NCBI GenBank assembly: GCA_914767715.1 | Contig: OU612066.1 | Coordinates: 34,570,283-34,634,282 of the forward strand | Source of the DNA: Membranipora membranacea | Lineage: Eukaryota; Bryozoa; Gymnolaemata; Cheilostomatida; Membraniporidae | Direction: 5' to 3' | Length of the DNA: 64,000 nucleotides | Part shown: piece by piece, positions 23,611 through 37,226 of the stretch | Layout: each line of letters opens with the position of its first letter | Position numbering within the stretch: position 1 is the first letter of the stretch | The notes under the pieces: model-generated | What the model was told of the DNA's origin: nothing | Databases searched by the model: none | Seen by the model: the letters and a program-made list of their open reading frames with translations, nothing else | Translations under genes and position numbers: made by a program

Positions 23611-26600
23611 ATGAACTTTTTTGAGGTGGTCTTGCTATTCGGCTTGTTTAGCCATCATGTCAATTGCTTGGCTGACATGGCTCTGAGAAAAGTTGACGGG
23701 TTCAACAGAGTCTTTAGCAGCACATTGACACTACAAATCATCCATGGTAAAAGTAATCTCCGCTGTACACACGTAAGTACACACATCTAAGTAGAGATAC
23801 ATAGAGGTAGATATACATGTAAGAACACACATGTAAGTAGGGATACATAGAGGTATATATGCATGTAAGTACACGCATGTAAGTAGAGATACATAGAGGT
23901 ATATATGCATGTAAGTACACACATGTAAGTCGGGATACATAGAGGTATATTTGCATGTAAGTACACGCATGTAAGTAGAGATACATAGAGGTATATATGC
24001 ATGTAAGTACACACATGTACATAGAGGTATATGTGCATGTAAGTACACACATGTAAGTAGAGATACATAGAGGTATATATGCATGTAAGTACACACATGT
24101 ACATAGAGGTATATATACATGTAAGTACACACATGTATATAGAGGTATATATACATGTATGTACACACATGTAAGTAGAGATACAAAGAGGTATATATAC
24201 ATGTAAGTACACACATGTAAGTAGAGATACATAGAGGTATATATGCATGTAAGTACACACATGTAAGTAGAGGTGTATATGCATGTAAATACACACATGT
24301 AAGTAGAGATACATAGAGGTATATATGCATGTAAGTACACACATGTACATAGAGGTATATATGCATGTAAGTACACACATGTAAGTAGAGGTATATATGC
24401 ATGTAAGTACACACATGTAAGTAGAGATACATAGAGGTATATATACATATTACTAGAAATATGTATGGTATGTTAGGCCCATAATCATACTACAAAACTT
24501 ATGGCCTATATCCTGTGCAGTGTGGAAAATATTGTGTATTCATTCATTTTTTATTTTGGCAAGAGATATTTTAATAAGATAGCGAGTGATCCAAAGTACA
24601 CTTATTATTAGAGTAATGCGAAATATTAGTAGAATATCCTTTCGTCTAATCACTATTTTCCGAGCTTAGATCAGCAAGACTCAAAACCGTGCCAATTCAT
24701 TTTTTCCAACCTTGATGCTTTATTTAAACAACCTTAGCCATTTTACTTTATAAACTAAGTTTCGATTATTTCCTAGTGCATTCATTAATTAATGTAAACA
24801 TTCAATTTTATCATTCTAATGATACCAAATGTATCAATAGACTGAAACGAAAACTTCATCATTGTTCTACCCAAGGAGAAATTCAGGAAAATTGAATTCA
24901 AAGTTATACCATATATACTTTTATGCTGTTGGCCACAGCCAAGTGTCTGCCAAAGGTGTGGAAAAAACCAACCAACGAATTATCAAGGTTGTTACGCCTT
25001 TTACCTTTACCAGTGCTCAACATACATTTTACTAGCATTATTGGACATCAATTGATCAACAAGACATGTCCGCCACGCTTGTTAGATTAATTTTGTTTTT
25101 TTGCCCGATTTCTTTTAAAATAATTATATTATGATAGGATCTAAGTTTAACAACATACCAATTTTTGTTTAAAAATGAAAATTATGCCAAAAAAGTAAAA
25201 AAGAAGGTACCAATATTAACCAGTTTTTCTGAGAGACACAACTATGCCGGCACTCGACTTACCATTTTGATTGTTTTCAGGCCTGTTTGATCGATGAGAA
25301 TTGTAATGGATTTAATTATAACAGTGATTTGAAAGCCTGTGAGATTTTTACGTACTCTACTCAAGGAAAGCAGGTGTTGAGAGGAGAGAACGCTACTGGA
25401 TGGAATCTATGGCTGCCAGGTAATGATTGGCCAACTTAAATCAATAGTAGATCAACCTGTAATATTGCAGAAAACCGAACATTTAAGAACCGAAAACGAT
25501 CTACCAGAAACAGATTGACAATAGTCAAATAAATTTACTAATAACAATCACTTCAGAACTCCAAGCAATGAAATGTATAAAAATTTCACTCTCTTGGAAT
25601 TGGAAATGGTAATGAGTATCACATAATCCCATTAAAGTAGCAGACAACCCTGGCACCACTAAATACGAATAAAGATGCAATTAATATTCACCAGTAGGCA
25701 ACATACTTGACAATGAAAAGCCAAGGTATAAGCTTTGGTTCTGCACCTCAACCCCATGGCTGCAATAATTTGAATTAAATTGAGAAACTATATTTATTGT
25801 TATAATCGCAAAGAAAATGCTTAATTTTGGTTATTGAAAGCAATAATATTGTTTTTGTAGATGATTTTGTAACTGAGATTAATTTTAACGTATTAAGATT
25901 AACACAGAAACAGATTCTAGAAACTAGATTCTAGAAACAGAGTATGGGCATTTGTGTTACTGAAACAAAATAGTGGAAGAGAGTTTGTAATTGAAATGAA
26001 TAAAATTTTCAAATTTAATATTATTTATTCATAACATCCAAATTTAGAAGGAGAACACCATTAGGCATCAATAATATCAAATATACCTTTGTGGTTGTCT
26101 GCAACGTTAAGTATGCAGTGTGAGCTTTCTACAACAGAATTCTAGAATTAATACCACCAAATTGATCTGAATTGAAACATTTATAAAGTTGACCATAGAT
26201 CACATTAAAAGATCACTGTTTTAGAAGCTTTGCCATACAACTCAATATGCCCTAACGTTTGGTGTTCTTGGCGATGACAGTCCTTGGTACACGGCCATGG
26301 TTTGTGGTAACCTAGCTTAACTTTGTTACAGGCTACAAAATGATTTCCCTTGTAAAATACATTCACCAATAAGACAATGTATTTCTAGAAAGCTGTCCAG
26401 TTATACAAGGTGGAAGAGCCTCATTTTCAAGTCAGTCTGTATCGCTGGTGGTATCTGGTGAACCGATTCTATCTGACATATATTGCAGTGTCGTATCTGA
26501 GACAAGTACACTCTCTTATCTGAACCTACAAAATCACAACGAAGCATACAGCGACCATCCAACCATGAAAGGATCTGTGTTAGTATTGTGGTGATGTATA

Positions 26601-28294
26601 GAAATGAAACACAAACTTGTAGCTACTTTCAATTGTGTGATAGTCCACTTTTCTTGGAGCTGTTCCAAGAGACAAATGACCAACATCTACCATACCTTAA
26701 AGTGAAAAACATTGGATGAGTTTATCAGCTAACAACTTTGAGTAATTCTAGTCAGATTTAGAAAAATGAATTCTTCAGTTAAGACTTTAATTATTCTTAG
26801 GATTTCATTGCTTTTGTAGCTCATAATATGTTTTGTAATGAGACGGGGCACCTTACAACTTTGTCTGGAAAATTCAGAAATTCAAAGGCTTTCTGGCCAA
26901 TATAACATTCGTTATTGATATCTGGATCAGTTTTTGATTGGCTCTTACAGCTTTTTTAATAGGTTTTTCCACCATCATAACCAGATGAAAGCATAAATAA
27001 GTATTATATGCAAATAAGGAAGTAAACCATGAGTATTATCCTGAGATTTGTCAATTGTACATAATGACACATTCGGAAAATAAAAGGTAATAACCCTATT
27101 AGAAACTATAGTCATTATACTTGTTAAGCATCATGTTATCATTGTAAAAAGCTTCATTTTCTACTAGTTTCACCAAATACAGATTTAACCTGGAAGATCT
27201 CTCTATTGAGCGTGATGACCTGGGCTTTGCAAGTTTCCTATCAGGATACACAGAGCATGATTCTGTTGCAAATGGTGAAAACTGTCGCGTGATGACAGAC
27301 GTGCACAACGCCAGCTACACGTTTGACATCAGAGGTTAGTTACTCATTCCTGACTTTCTTACGCGTATGTGGCGTTATGACATCACATTAGTATTGTTTT
27401 AGTGATTAATCGGTATGCAGTGTTAAGTTACGGTAACAATTTGAACGCTTTGAATATCATCGAAGCGCTCTTCGCGATTCCAAATCTATCTACCAGCATG
27501 GCCAAGAGTCATTTTTATCCATTAGCTTGATAAGCTGAAACTTCCCAGTTATACCGTTTACAAACAATGTAAAACTTTACTTCAATCAATATACTAAGAT
27601 AATTCTGGCTTGAGCTTGAAACTAGACCATCAGCATGAAGGATAACAGTTAAAATCATTGAATGAAAGGTAAAAAAGGCCATTGCCTCAATAAATATTAC
27701 AGGTGCTATGTTATTGCCGCTTCTATGTGAGGCATATATGCTATAGTATCCTTGACAAACTGCTGAAGGCTGACATATTTTACCCTATATCTCGAGACTG
27801 ATATTTGCTGCAGATAAATCACCCAACCTAGAATGACATATATAATTTCGTTACTTCGAGTGTAAAAAAGCTTAAAAGTTGAACAGTTATGCATGCGGCA
27901 GGGTTTCTATGCATTTCTATATCCTTTTGTCAAAGATGCTGCTGCAATTCGGGCATTAAAATAGTTTAACAGTTTCAATTTGCAGGCTTATGGTCCATAG
28001 CTGTTCTTTTGATAGCACTAATCATTATGTAATCAAGTGCATACTTATAATGGGCATAGTCGTGTTTAATAGCGCAAACTAACACATTCCATAACAAACA
28101 GTGTGATCTTTTTTGTAGGGACATCATTCAGTATTAAAGCTGGTGTATTCAATCGCTTTTATGGTTACTATCCAATAGTATTGGTGAATACTCAAGAAGA
28201 CCAATATGCCCAGGCCACTGTCTGGGGTGAATGTGGCCATACAACATTAGATAACTCCGACGGTCTAATCATTCTAGAGGTTGACACTACATAA
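23611..28294 (+). CDS. secreted PAN/apple-domain protein, copy 1
   Basis: Exons 23611-23772, 25281-25419, 26389-26590, 27168-27334, 28119-28294 join in phase to 846 nt, 281 residues. The N-terminus is a signal peptide (VVLLFGLFSHHVNCLA). Next comes a PAN/apple domain with cysteines at about 52, 56, 62 and 74; the core ENCNGFNYNSDLKACEIF is typical of the fold. The remaining about 180 residues (CPVIQGGRASFSS.., LEDLSIERDDLGFASFL.., ..GVFNRFYGYY..) form a region I do not recognise. It has three further cysteine-bearing blocks and no membrane helix. An extracellular binding role is likely from the PAN domain, with ligand unknown. The paralog at 32683 shares every exon boundary. The first donor is embedded in a large minisatellite (23773-24446). 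Confidence 0.85.
23773..24446. repeat. minisatellite grown from a 5' splice site
   Basis: About 15 irregular units of roughly 30-50 bases are built from GTAAGTACACACATGTA, AGTAGAGATACATAGAGG and TATATATGCAT. The array starts at the GT of the intron 1 donor of PAN copy 1. Nearly every unit repeats a consensus-like donor (ACATGTAAGTA). The paralog at 32848 has one unit only. Minus-strand open frames across it are periodicity artefacts. Confidence 0.95.
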
Positions 28295-29190
28295 AAGAGA
28301 TCAGGAGACCAACAACATCAGTTCAGCCAGTGACCCTCTGTTATGTTCAGGATAATCACTTCTGTTATGTTTAGGATAATCACTTCTGTTTCTGTCAAAA
28401 GATGAACAAGCAGACACAATTGGTTATGGCTAAATCGATAAACAAGCCAACAAACTAACCAAGCCATGGCTCTGAAGATTAACGATCTGTTGAATCTATT
28501 CCCGTTTAACCTCACTCATTTTAAATGAGCCCATATTAGCCAGTTTCTACAGCAGAGTAGTGGGTAGTTATGCTGTGTAACATTTTCCAACTTTCTGTCA
28601 GCCTATCATTGTACTATATATTTTATTACTGGCTGTATTTCTTATTGATGTTCAGACTTTGAAAGGTATTGATGATTCAAAGATACAGGTACATTGATGA
28701 AACTGTTATTATCTCTCTTAAACTTTGGTATGCCTATAACCATAAACATTATCCTTTGATAATCACCTATTGTAATATCTTACTGACTCTCTTAGAAACT
28801 CTGCACTATTTACATGTCTATATTTTTACCAGTAGATCAATAACCTTGCATAACAACATATTATCATCATACATCACATCCTCCTATGTCATCATATATT
28901 TTCATTTATTTTTGTCACGCAAATTGTGTACACATTTCAGAACAGTTGATCTTTATTACTTATAAAGTAGAGAAAACTACAGCTGTTTTTACAACAATGA
29001 TAAAAAACAACTCTAACTGTCCACCCTACGTTAGCGTGTGAATATAAATATCTTTAATTATTTAGAAAATTACTTAATTTTAAGTAGGCAAATTTAAGTC
29101 TAGTGATTACTGAATATTTAATCTCAAATTTAAATTTGCTCATTTAGACAAAGCGTTAATTCGACAACTTTCAGTCTGAGAAATTGATAT
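28295..29190. other. intergenic, no gene seen
   Basis: The 3' flank of PAN copy 1 (similar to 37728-38340 after copy 2), then AT-rich sequence. A tandem ATAATCACTTCTGTTATGTT duplication lies at 28345-28390. Nothing else is supported. Confidence 0.5.
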
Positions 29191-29223
29191 CAGTTCATCT
29201 TTTATTTATGTAATATTGAGTAA

Positions 29224-31782
29224 GTATTTAGATTTATCAGATAAAGTTTTTAAGATAAGACAGTTTAATACACAAGTCAAGCATGGTTATACAGGAAACA
29301 GAAAGAGAACAAAAGCATTGTACTCATAAACCTCCATAGGGAAGCGCATCATATTTGGGTTGTTAATTTAGCAAACATAATTGGTCTGATATGCTGAGAG
29401 CTTTTAGATAATAGAACTTCTTTTTCCAAACGGGGACAATTTAAAACAGTATGCTTTCAATAAAGTAACAATCCATTTTAGCAATTTTTTACATCAGCCA
29501 CCTAGCCGTTCATACCCAAGGCGTACGGAATTATATGAAACCGTAGAGGACGTTCTTTGTATGCCGGTTGGTGTACCAGTTGGAGTTACCGATGTCAACC
29601 CAGGAGCTGGGGATTGCGTGTTTACTGGCAACGTTGAGTTCGAGATGATGCTTGGCATAGCAGCTTGTGATCATCTGTTTCTGCGTACAGTTTCAGTATC
29701 AGTAGTTACGATTAGATCTTCTGGGTAGGTTTTCAGTAACTACCAGGTCTATCGAGGTCACATACATAGACTTGGTCATCTCTGTCAAGTGTTGGTAGCT
29801 CCTTAGCATTGTAACGCTTATCATATGATTCTTTCATGTTTGTTTTGTACTAGTGATGTTATAGTCTGGTGTATAGGGTACATTGGATCCGCAGGAAGAT
29901 CGGTCCAGAGTTGTCTACCCATTAACATCTCGACTGGAGAAATTCCATTATGTAGAGGTGTATTACGGTACGAGAGTAAAGCCAGATATGGGTCCGTTTT
30001 TTTATCATTTGTACACATCTCTCTGCTTCGCCATCAGCCTGAGCAATTTGGGAAGAGCTTGTTATGCTATGGAAGCTGAAATCAGACGTGAATTTCCTGT
30101 ACTGTTGGCTAACATAACAAGGTCCATTATTTTACAATGTCTGGCCTAGATTTCAGAGAGTTGATAACAGCTGTACTTGCCATGCTGGTCAGTAGGGAGA
30201 ATTCTATATATCTTGAGTAATAATCTACTAATGACAAGGTTATCATCATCTGTCAGGTATCATAGTTGGTTTGAGAGGCTCACAACGTTCTGATTGGTGG
30301 TGTTGGCTGGTTCGGCAACCTTTTCCAACTTGGCTATGTCTTGAGATATCCCAGGCAACCACACAGACTAATTCTCAACAGTTTTGACAAACTTTACCAC
30401 CTGTTGTAGAGTTGTGTCCTCAGATTGACTCATTATTAGCTCTTGAAGGCAGTGTTCACTTGCAGGAAGTGATGAGATAGTAGATATGGCTGTGATTTCT
30501 ATTTCTCTTGAGAGTGGTTTACCCTCCGCATCTAGTTGAGGTAGTGGTTGTCTGCTGAGTAGAACGGCTATATTGTAGCTTTTAATGGGTATGCGAATGA
30601 GTATATCAGCGTTCAGATTGTTGTCTCTTGATTCTGTTGTGAACTCGTTGACTGCCTTTGAGTTGATGATCAGTACAAGGGGTTTGTTGTAAGTTTTGAT
30701 TGTCACATTGGTGGGTGGGTCCTAAAATGTATATCTTAAACTTCGAGCATGCCCATACTGTTCCTAATGCTTCAAACTCTTTAGTCTCGATCATCATCGG
30801 TTAGACTTCTAAACATAAAGGCGATGGGTCTATGTGACCCATCTAGTTGACCCTGGAATAATACAGTTCCTAGTCCCTAAGTTGAGGCATCATTCATTAT
30901 GACAATAGGTATTTTACACCATACATCCTAGACAGGGAGCCTTTGAGATCGTTCTGCCTCAATATCTTTCATAGCTTGCATCATGCTAATGTCAATGTTC
31001 AATCATAGTAGTGTAAAACTCTTAGTGGCTGAGTTAGATCAGATATCCTAGGAGAGAATTAACCTAGTCAATTTACAGGACCAAGAAATGACTGTAGCCC
31101 TCTGACACAAGTAGGGGCAGGTAACTCCAAAATATCCTGTATAAGTTTAGGGTCAGGTGTACGCCTTCCACGCTGATGATATGATCTATGCATTTCACTG
31201 AACTTTTACAGAACAGACACTTCTTCGGGTCTAGAATCATTCCACCACATTCAAGACAATTCAGCGCCTTCAGCAGTCCATCAAAGAGCTTTATACTAGT
31301 AAATCCTCAATATGGCACACAACACCAACAAGTCGGTTCTATGACAAATGGATTCTACTGGCATCTCTATAACTCAGCCAAATGGCTCTCCACCATGTCC
31401 ACTTACCAGGGTCTGTAAAGTCGAAGTTACCTGGAGGGTCAATCCTAGGTGGTGGTGATCTGTGCTGATTTGATGAGGTGCTGCATGGTCATCCTCATAA
31501 CCCATTATAAACAGTGTTGGATATTTTTAGGGCATAGAAATTATCCAAATCGATTTCTCACAGCACTGGGAATTACCTTTCCTCTAGCTGCAAGCATATG
31601 ATATTTAGATTGATCAGATAAAGATTTTGAGATAAAACAGTTTAATAAACAAGTCAAGCTTGGCTGTACAGGAAACAAAAAGAGAACGAAAGCGTTGTAC
31701 TCATAAACCTCCGTAGGGTAAGCACATCATATTTGGGTAGCTAATTAGCGGACATAATTAGTCTGATATAGTGACAGCTTTC
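29224..31782 (-). mobile_element. degraded Gypsy-type LTR retrotransposon
   Basis: Two direct repeats of about 180 bases, 29224-29403 and 31600-31780, act as LTRs and flank a minus-strand pol remnant. From right to left there are reverse transcriptase pieces (about 31180-31280, GMILDPKKCLFC), an RNase H segment (30606-30797, FEALGTVWACSKF), a connection region (30368-30706), an integrase piece (29821-30018, ALLSYRNTPLHNGISP) and a frayed C-terminal tail (29500-29730). Stops and frameshifts break all frames, gag is absent and the element is short, so it is inactive. A purine run (GGAAAAAGAAG on the minus strand) next to the left LTR fits a polypurine tract. Comparison with 22798-22840 shows it landed in the upstream flank of PAN copy 2. 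Confidence 0.85.
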
Positions 31783-32878
31783 ACACTGAGAGATCACCTG
31801 TCTGCATTCTGCATCTCAATACTTGTAATACGAGTCCAATTCATCAAATTAATGGATTTGCCTTGCAGCTTGCATCAGACGAGAGGCAGCAATTCAGAAC
31901 TGTAAGACTGAATAAATTGAGAAAACTTTTCAATACAATGAGAATCTAATAATTGTATTATTGAGCTATTTGTGCCAGGATGTTCGAAAATTAAATGACT
32001 ATAATTCTAAATACCAATTTCATTTAAATGCTCCCACCTTTGACATTTTGACATCTGTAGATATTATAAAAAAATGACATTTGCATTTGAATAAGAGCCA
32101 AATTTGAATTACAACAAATAAGTAATATGATGCAGATCAAAGAAGGCCATTCATTATCTGAATCATCGATAAAAGTTCCGTTCCATTTCCGGTAGAATGA
32201 GCCTAACCCTCTGATGCTTGCAAAACTAGCCCATGTTGGAATGTTATAAATAATTGTATTGACATTCTACATGTTTCAGTTACGTTGTTATTAAAAGCTA
32301 TATGTGACATTAAAAGTTAACTTTTTACATTGATATGTGAGTTGAAGTTTAACTTCCTGCTCAAATAAAGGTTGATCAGGAATCTGATAATAAAAATCAA
32401 AAAAATTGATATGTGAGTTGAAGTTTAATTTCCTGCTCAAGTAAAGGTTGATCAGGAACCTGATAATAAAAATCAAACAAATTTCAGAAGGTGGGAAAAC
32501 ACTAAATTAGTGTTTTCCAGACTGAATATTGATCAGAAGGTTGAACTTGGTTCATTATATTCACATCAAGGTGGTGACCATAAGTGAGCGTTAGTGAAAC
32601 TTCCAGGCTCCACATGATTATTCCTGCGCGTTCAGATACTGCAATATGATCATCATACATTAATTAGCTAAAAAACTGACTGATGATGAACCTGTTTGAG
32701 GTGGTATGGCTATTCGTCTTGTTTAGCCATCATGTCAATTGCCTGGCTGACATAGCTCTAAGGAAAGTTGAAGGGTTCAGCAGAATCCTTAGCAGTGCGT
32801 TGTCACTCCAAACCATCCATGGCAAAAGTAAGCTCCGCTGTACACATGTAAGTACACACATATAAGCAGAGATACATG

Positions 32879-33120
32879 CAGTGTTAGAAATGGAAAATAT
32901 GAGGTAGCGCAATGCCAACCAGCCCGGAGACCAGGAGGCCGCCTTAGGGCACCGGTTGCCTGACCCTGTGGTGCATACAAATGAAAATACATCAATTTTA
33001 GCCATATTTTGCCATATATTACCATTGGAATGGTTATGGTATATAGGGGGGATGCATCCCCCTAGACAAAGTAGTAAGGGGGACACCATCCCCTTGCATC
33101 CCCCCTAAATTCTAACATTG
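32879..33120. mobile_element. hAT-like MITE in PAN copy 2 intron 1
   Basis: Ends CAGTGTTAGAA and TTCTAACATTG are inverted copies with one mismatch. Flanking 8-mers GATACATG and GATCATGT are similar, fitting an eroded 8-bp target duplication as in hAT elements. Length is 242 bases. The interior has GGGGGATGCATCCCCC-type palindromes and no gene. Absent from PAN copy 1. Confidence 0.7.
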
Positions 33121-36100
33121 GATCATGTCAGCACATATATGCACAGTCAGTGGTCTAAATGGACTTTTTTCTTGTACTTATTCTTGTGGGTACTCTACTT
33201 TCGAGGTCAACAGCAGGACTGCGTGAGATGGTAGTCATAGTGCCCTCTCAGCTTCAAAACTTTTTGGCATTGACTATATCAGGTTATTTTTGCTAATTTC
33301 AGTGGGAACTGATTTCTAAACGCTCTCCCTCTGTGTTTCTTTGTGGGCACTCAGATCCCAAAAGTTTTCACACACTTCTTGCACTGTGAACGTTGTTTAG
33401 AACCCATCACCACACTACAAAACTTGTGGGTTATAAACTGTGCAGTATGACAAACATTGTTTATTCATCATCAAAGTTATACCATATATATATTGGTTAT
33501 GGCCAGTTGGTGACAAAAGATGTTGCACTTGGTAACAGCCAAGTGTCTGCCCAAGTGCTGGATGGTACCAATATTAACCAGCCTGTAATGAGAGACACAA
33601 CTATGCAGGCACTCGACTTACCATTTTGATTGTTTTCAGGCCTGTTTGATCGATGAGAACTGTAATGGATTCAACTATAACAGTGATTTGAAAGCCTGTG
33701 AGATTTTTGAGTACTCTACACAAGGAAAGCAGGTGTTGAGAGGAGAAAGTGCATCTGGATGGAATCTATGGCTACCAGGTAACAATTTGCCTACTTAAAT
33801 CAACCTGTCATACTACAGAAAACAGAAAGTTAAAGATCCAAAGACAATTTACCAGAAACGAATTGACTATAGACAAATAAATTTACTGCCAGCAATCACT
33901 TTAGAACCCCAAACAATGAAATGTATAAAACTTTCACTCGCTTGGAAATGAAAGAGGATCATTAGGATCATTAGATATCATGGATATCACATAATTCCAA
34001 TGAGTATGCATGAATTCATTCCAGTGTTGGCCTGAGCCCAGGGCTAACTTTACCAGAGACTATAACAAGTTTCCTCTAGATTTTTCAACAACAGAATGCT
34101 AAATAACTACAACCAAACTTGATCTGAATGGGATCATTTAAACAACTGACCAAAGAGTGCATTAAAATCTTCCTGCCCGATGGTATCCATTGTTCAGTGA
34201 AATGATCTGATATGAACTGTAAACCCCAATAATATAGACAAAATAAAATGAAATGAGATATAATGGGGAACTTTAATCACCAACATTTGACACCAAAAGA
34301 ATTACAATGTTTTAGCATCTTTGCCATCTAGGTCCATATACTCTAACGTTAAATGTTCCTGATAATTCCAGTCCTTGGTAAGTACTGCTACAGGTTTCCA
34401 GGTCATTTCCTCTCTAAACAACATACACCCGTTGAGACAATGTTTTGATTTATAATTTCAGAAGGCTGTCCGGTCTTACAGGATGAAAGGGCCTCATTTT
34501 CAAGTCAGTCTGTAACGCTAGTGATGTTTGGTGAACCAATCCTATCTGACATATATTGCAGTGTCGTATCTGAGACAAGTACACTCTCTTATCTCAGTCT
34601 TCAAAATCACAACGAAGCATACAGCGACTTTGAGACCAAGAGAGGCTCTGTGTTAGTATTGTGGTAATATATAGATATAAAACACAAACTTATAGCTTCT
34701 TTCAAATTGTCATTCTGGGGTGTTTTGAGTTTATTACTGAACCCCAGATATGTGTGAAGCAGGAACTTTTTTTTTATCTGGGGATGGCAAGTAAAAATCT
34801 GGGGTAGAAAAGAACTAGGGTTGAGCTCACTGATTTGAGTCAAGGGCCAACTAGTAATGTGTAATGACATGTACTTTTGGACTAACAATGGGTATTGCGT
34901 CTTAATATGATGATTCTATCTTGATTCGGCTTGCAAACATAATTCACTGGGATGTGATTTGGGTAGAGTGGAATCAAGGAGTTAATAAATACTTGGAATG
35001 GAAGAAAGGCACGCCAAGGGATAAGCTCAGTTCTGTTAGCTGTATCGTATTGTAGCTGTTACAGTTTCAACCAGATCCTCATGTTTCATGAACTTTATTT
35101 GACCTCTCAATTGTATTAAATTCCACCAGTCAAAAACCTTAGAGTTGTATAATAGCCAACGAAACATGAATGTAGTCTGGTAACTAGTAATAACAAGATG
35201 GCCGCACCCAGAGGGCCATTCAAGGTTATAAGTAAGTGGTGAGTTTGGGCTTAATTTTAGCCTGCTATTTTTCTTAAACACAGATTTTTTTTCCCAACCC
35301 CAGATCTAATCAACACCCTAAATTCAAGGGTTATAAATTCAACCCCAGATAGGCCTGGCGGTCGGGGTTACTGCCCGCGCCCCTTGTGTGATAGTTATTC
35401 TAATTTGTTTTCAAAAGGAAACAAATTGCTCCTAATTACCAATAGCGAATAAAGCTTAAAATGAAAAACATTGGATGAGTTTATCAGCTAAGAGTTCTGG
35501 GTCAATCTCATAAAATTTATAAAAATGAATTCAAGACTTTAATTATTGTTAGGGCGCCATATTTTTTGTAGCTGAAAATGATTTGCATAATGTACATTAC
35601 GGGACAGCTTACCAAATTGTCTTAAAATACAGTGTCATTTTTTAATTCAAAAATTCAAAATCTTTCTGGTCAGTATAACAATAATTGTATTATATGCAAA
35701 TGATTAAGTGAACCATGAGTATTATCTTTACAAATGATCAATAGGTTTTAACTATTATTTAGAATAAAGCATTTGAGAAATCATAGATAAAAAGTCCTGT
35801 TAGACATCAAAACTGGCCTATGGTATCATTCTTATTAAACCTATTTTCCATAGATTCACTAAGTATAGATTGAACCTGGGAGATCTCTCAATAGACCGCA
35901 ATGATCTGAGCTTTGCAAGTTTCCTATCAGGATACACAGAGCTTAATTCTGTCGCAGATGTCAAAAACTGTCTTGTGACAACTGGTGTGGATGACGCCAG
36001 CTACACATTTGACATCAGAGGTAAGTTATTGATTACCGACATTCTTACACATCATGTGGCGTTATGACATCACATTTATCTTATTATAGTGATTAATCAG

Positions 36101-37026
36101 TATGCAGCGTTAACTTCATGTTACCATAACACTTTGCACATTTTAAATGATGATCTGTAATTACATCTGTATGGCACATCACTCACCTGATGTGACATTT
36201 CTGATAAAATACTATCCCACATTATTCATACATTACCAATATTTAGTATTATATGCAATGAATTGTGAGAGATATTGATTTTATCTCTCAAAATGGTACA
36301 AAACTGACAAGAAGTAATGACTGAACATTTTTTTATGAATGAAATTTCACGTGATTTTCCTAAGCCAATAACAATGGATCATGTAAATTGAGAGCCAATA
36401 AGATTATACTCTTGCCAATTAGTGAGTCAATTAGAGTAGACAATTCCTTATTTGTTAATAAGGTTTGATAGTAGTTGTAAAAATAGCGTTGTGCCAAACA
36501 TGAAGCTGTTGTGGAGCAAGCTAAGTTCATTCATAAATTTCTACAACTCTTTCTTGCTGTAGTAAACACAGTGAAAAATACAAATTGCCATGGAAACAAC
36601 AATTTTTGATATAATGATCCCAAATTTTGGATTGGAGGTCAAGGCACTGGCTTCTATTAGTGTATAAAGTTTCGAGAAAATCCAAGGACCCCCGTGTCTC
36701 TACCTTAAACCACCACAACTGCTACCCGAATGCGCCAGATTGTGATAGGCTGGATATGCTTGATTTGATTTCACTTGATGATTTTTTTTATAAGCAATCT
36801 ACCAGGCATTTTAGTAAGGTGTCCAACAGCTGTGTGCCTCCGCTACATGTTAGAATCACTTTTAATAATTACGGCAGATCCTCTAGATGCCAAACTGTTT
36901 TTATACCTAAGAAAGCAAGGACAGAGAAGAGGAATAGCAGTTTTTTTACATTTTTTCATATGAATTACTATAATTCTGGACACAAATTTAAGTGTACTAT
37001 AATTGATGCTTCCCAGTTCAAATAAA

Positions 37027-37115
37027 ATCTGGCTTCATCGGGATATAAACTTGAGCCTCTCGCTCTGAGATCGAACACGCTAACTGATCAGCCACGCAGG
37101 CCCCAATGAAGCTCT
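37027..37115 (-). repeat. tRNA-derived SINE head 1
   Basis: The minus strand reads like a tRNA gene: an A-box-like GTGGCTGATCAGTTAGCG, an anticodon-arm region, and a B-box-like GGCTCAAGTTTATATCCCGA, then AAGCCAGATTTTAT. The variable arms and B box depart from a functional tRNA. It lies in intron 4 of PAN copy 2. Confidence 0.7.
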
Positions 37116-37226
37116 CAAAGCTCTGTGCGAAACATCCAGGTGTTTAAATTTAATGATATAGTGGGCATAAGTAATAATAAGTAGGTACCGTAACAAAACA
37201 GTTGAACCACCAAGATGGTAATATGT

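Noticed and set aside
23731-24448. Three overlapping minus-strand open frames over 200 residues rich in Cys, Tyr and Leu
   Set aside because: All lie on the minisatellite in intron 1 of PAN copy 1; all three frames are open, which shows a repeat artefact.
29500-29730. Plus-strand exon-like stretch of about 75 codons
   Set aside because: The minus strand reads as the C-terminal tail of the retroelement integrase, which explains it better.
29825-30149. Plus-strand open frames
   Set aside because: Shadows of the minus-strand integrase remnant of the Gypsy-like element.
36627-37025. Open frame of 132 codons in intron 4 of PAN copy 2
   Set aside because: Low-complexity composition, no counterpart in copy 1, no family similarity.
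37027-37115. A true tRNA gene
   Set aside because: A- and B-box-like parts are present but arms and B box do not fit a functional tRNA, and a second diverged copy with the same tail lies nearby: SINE.
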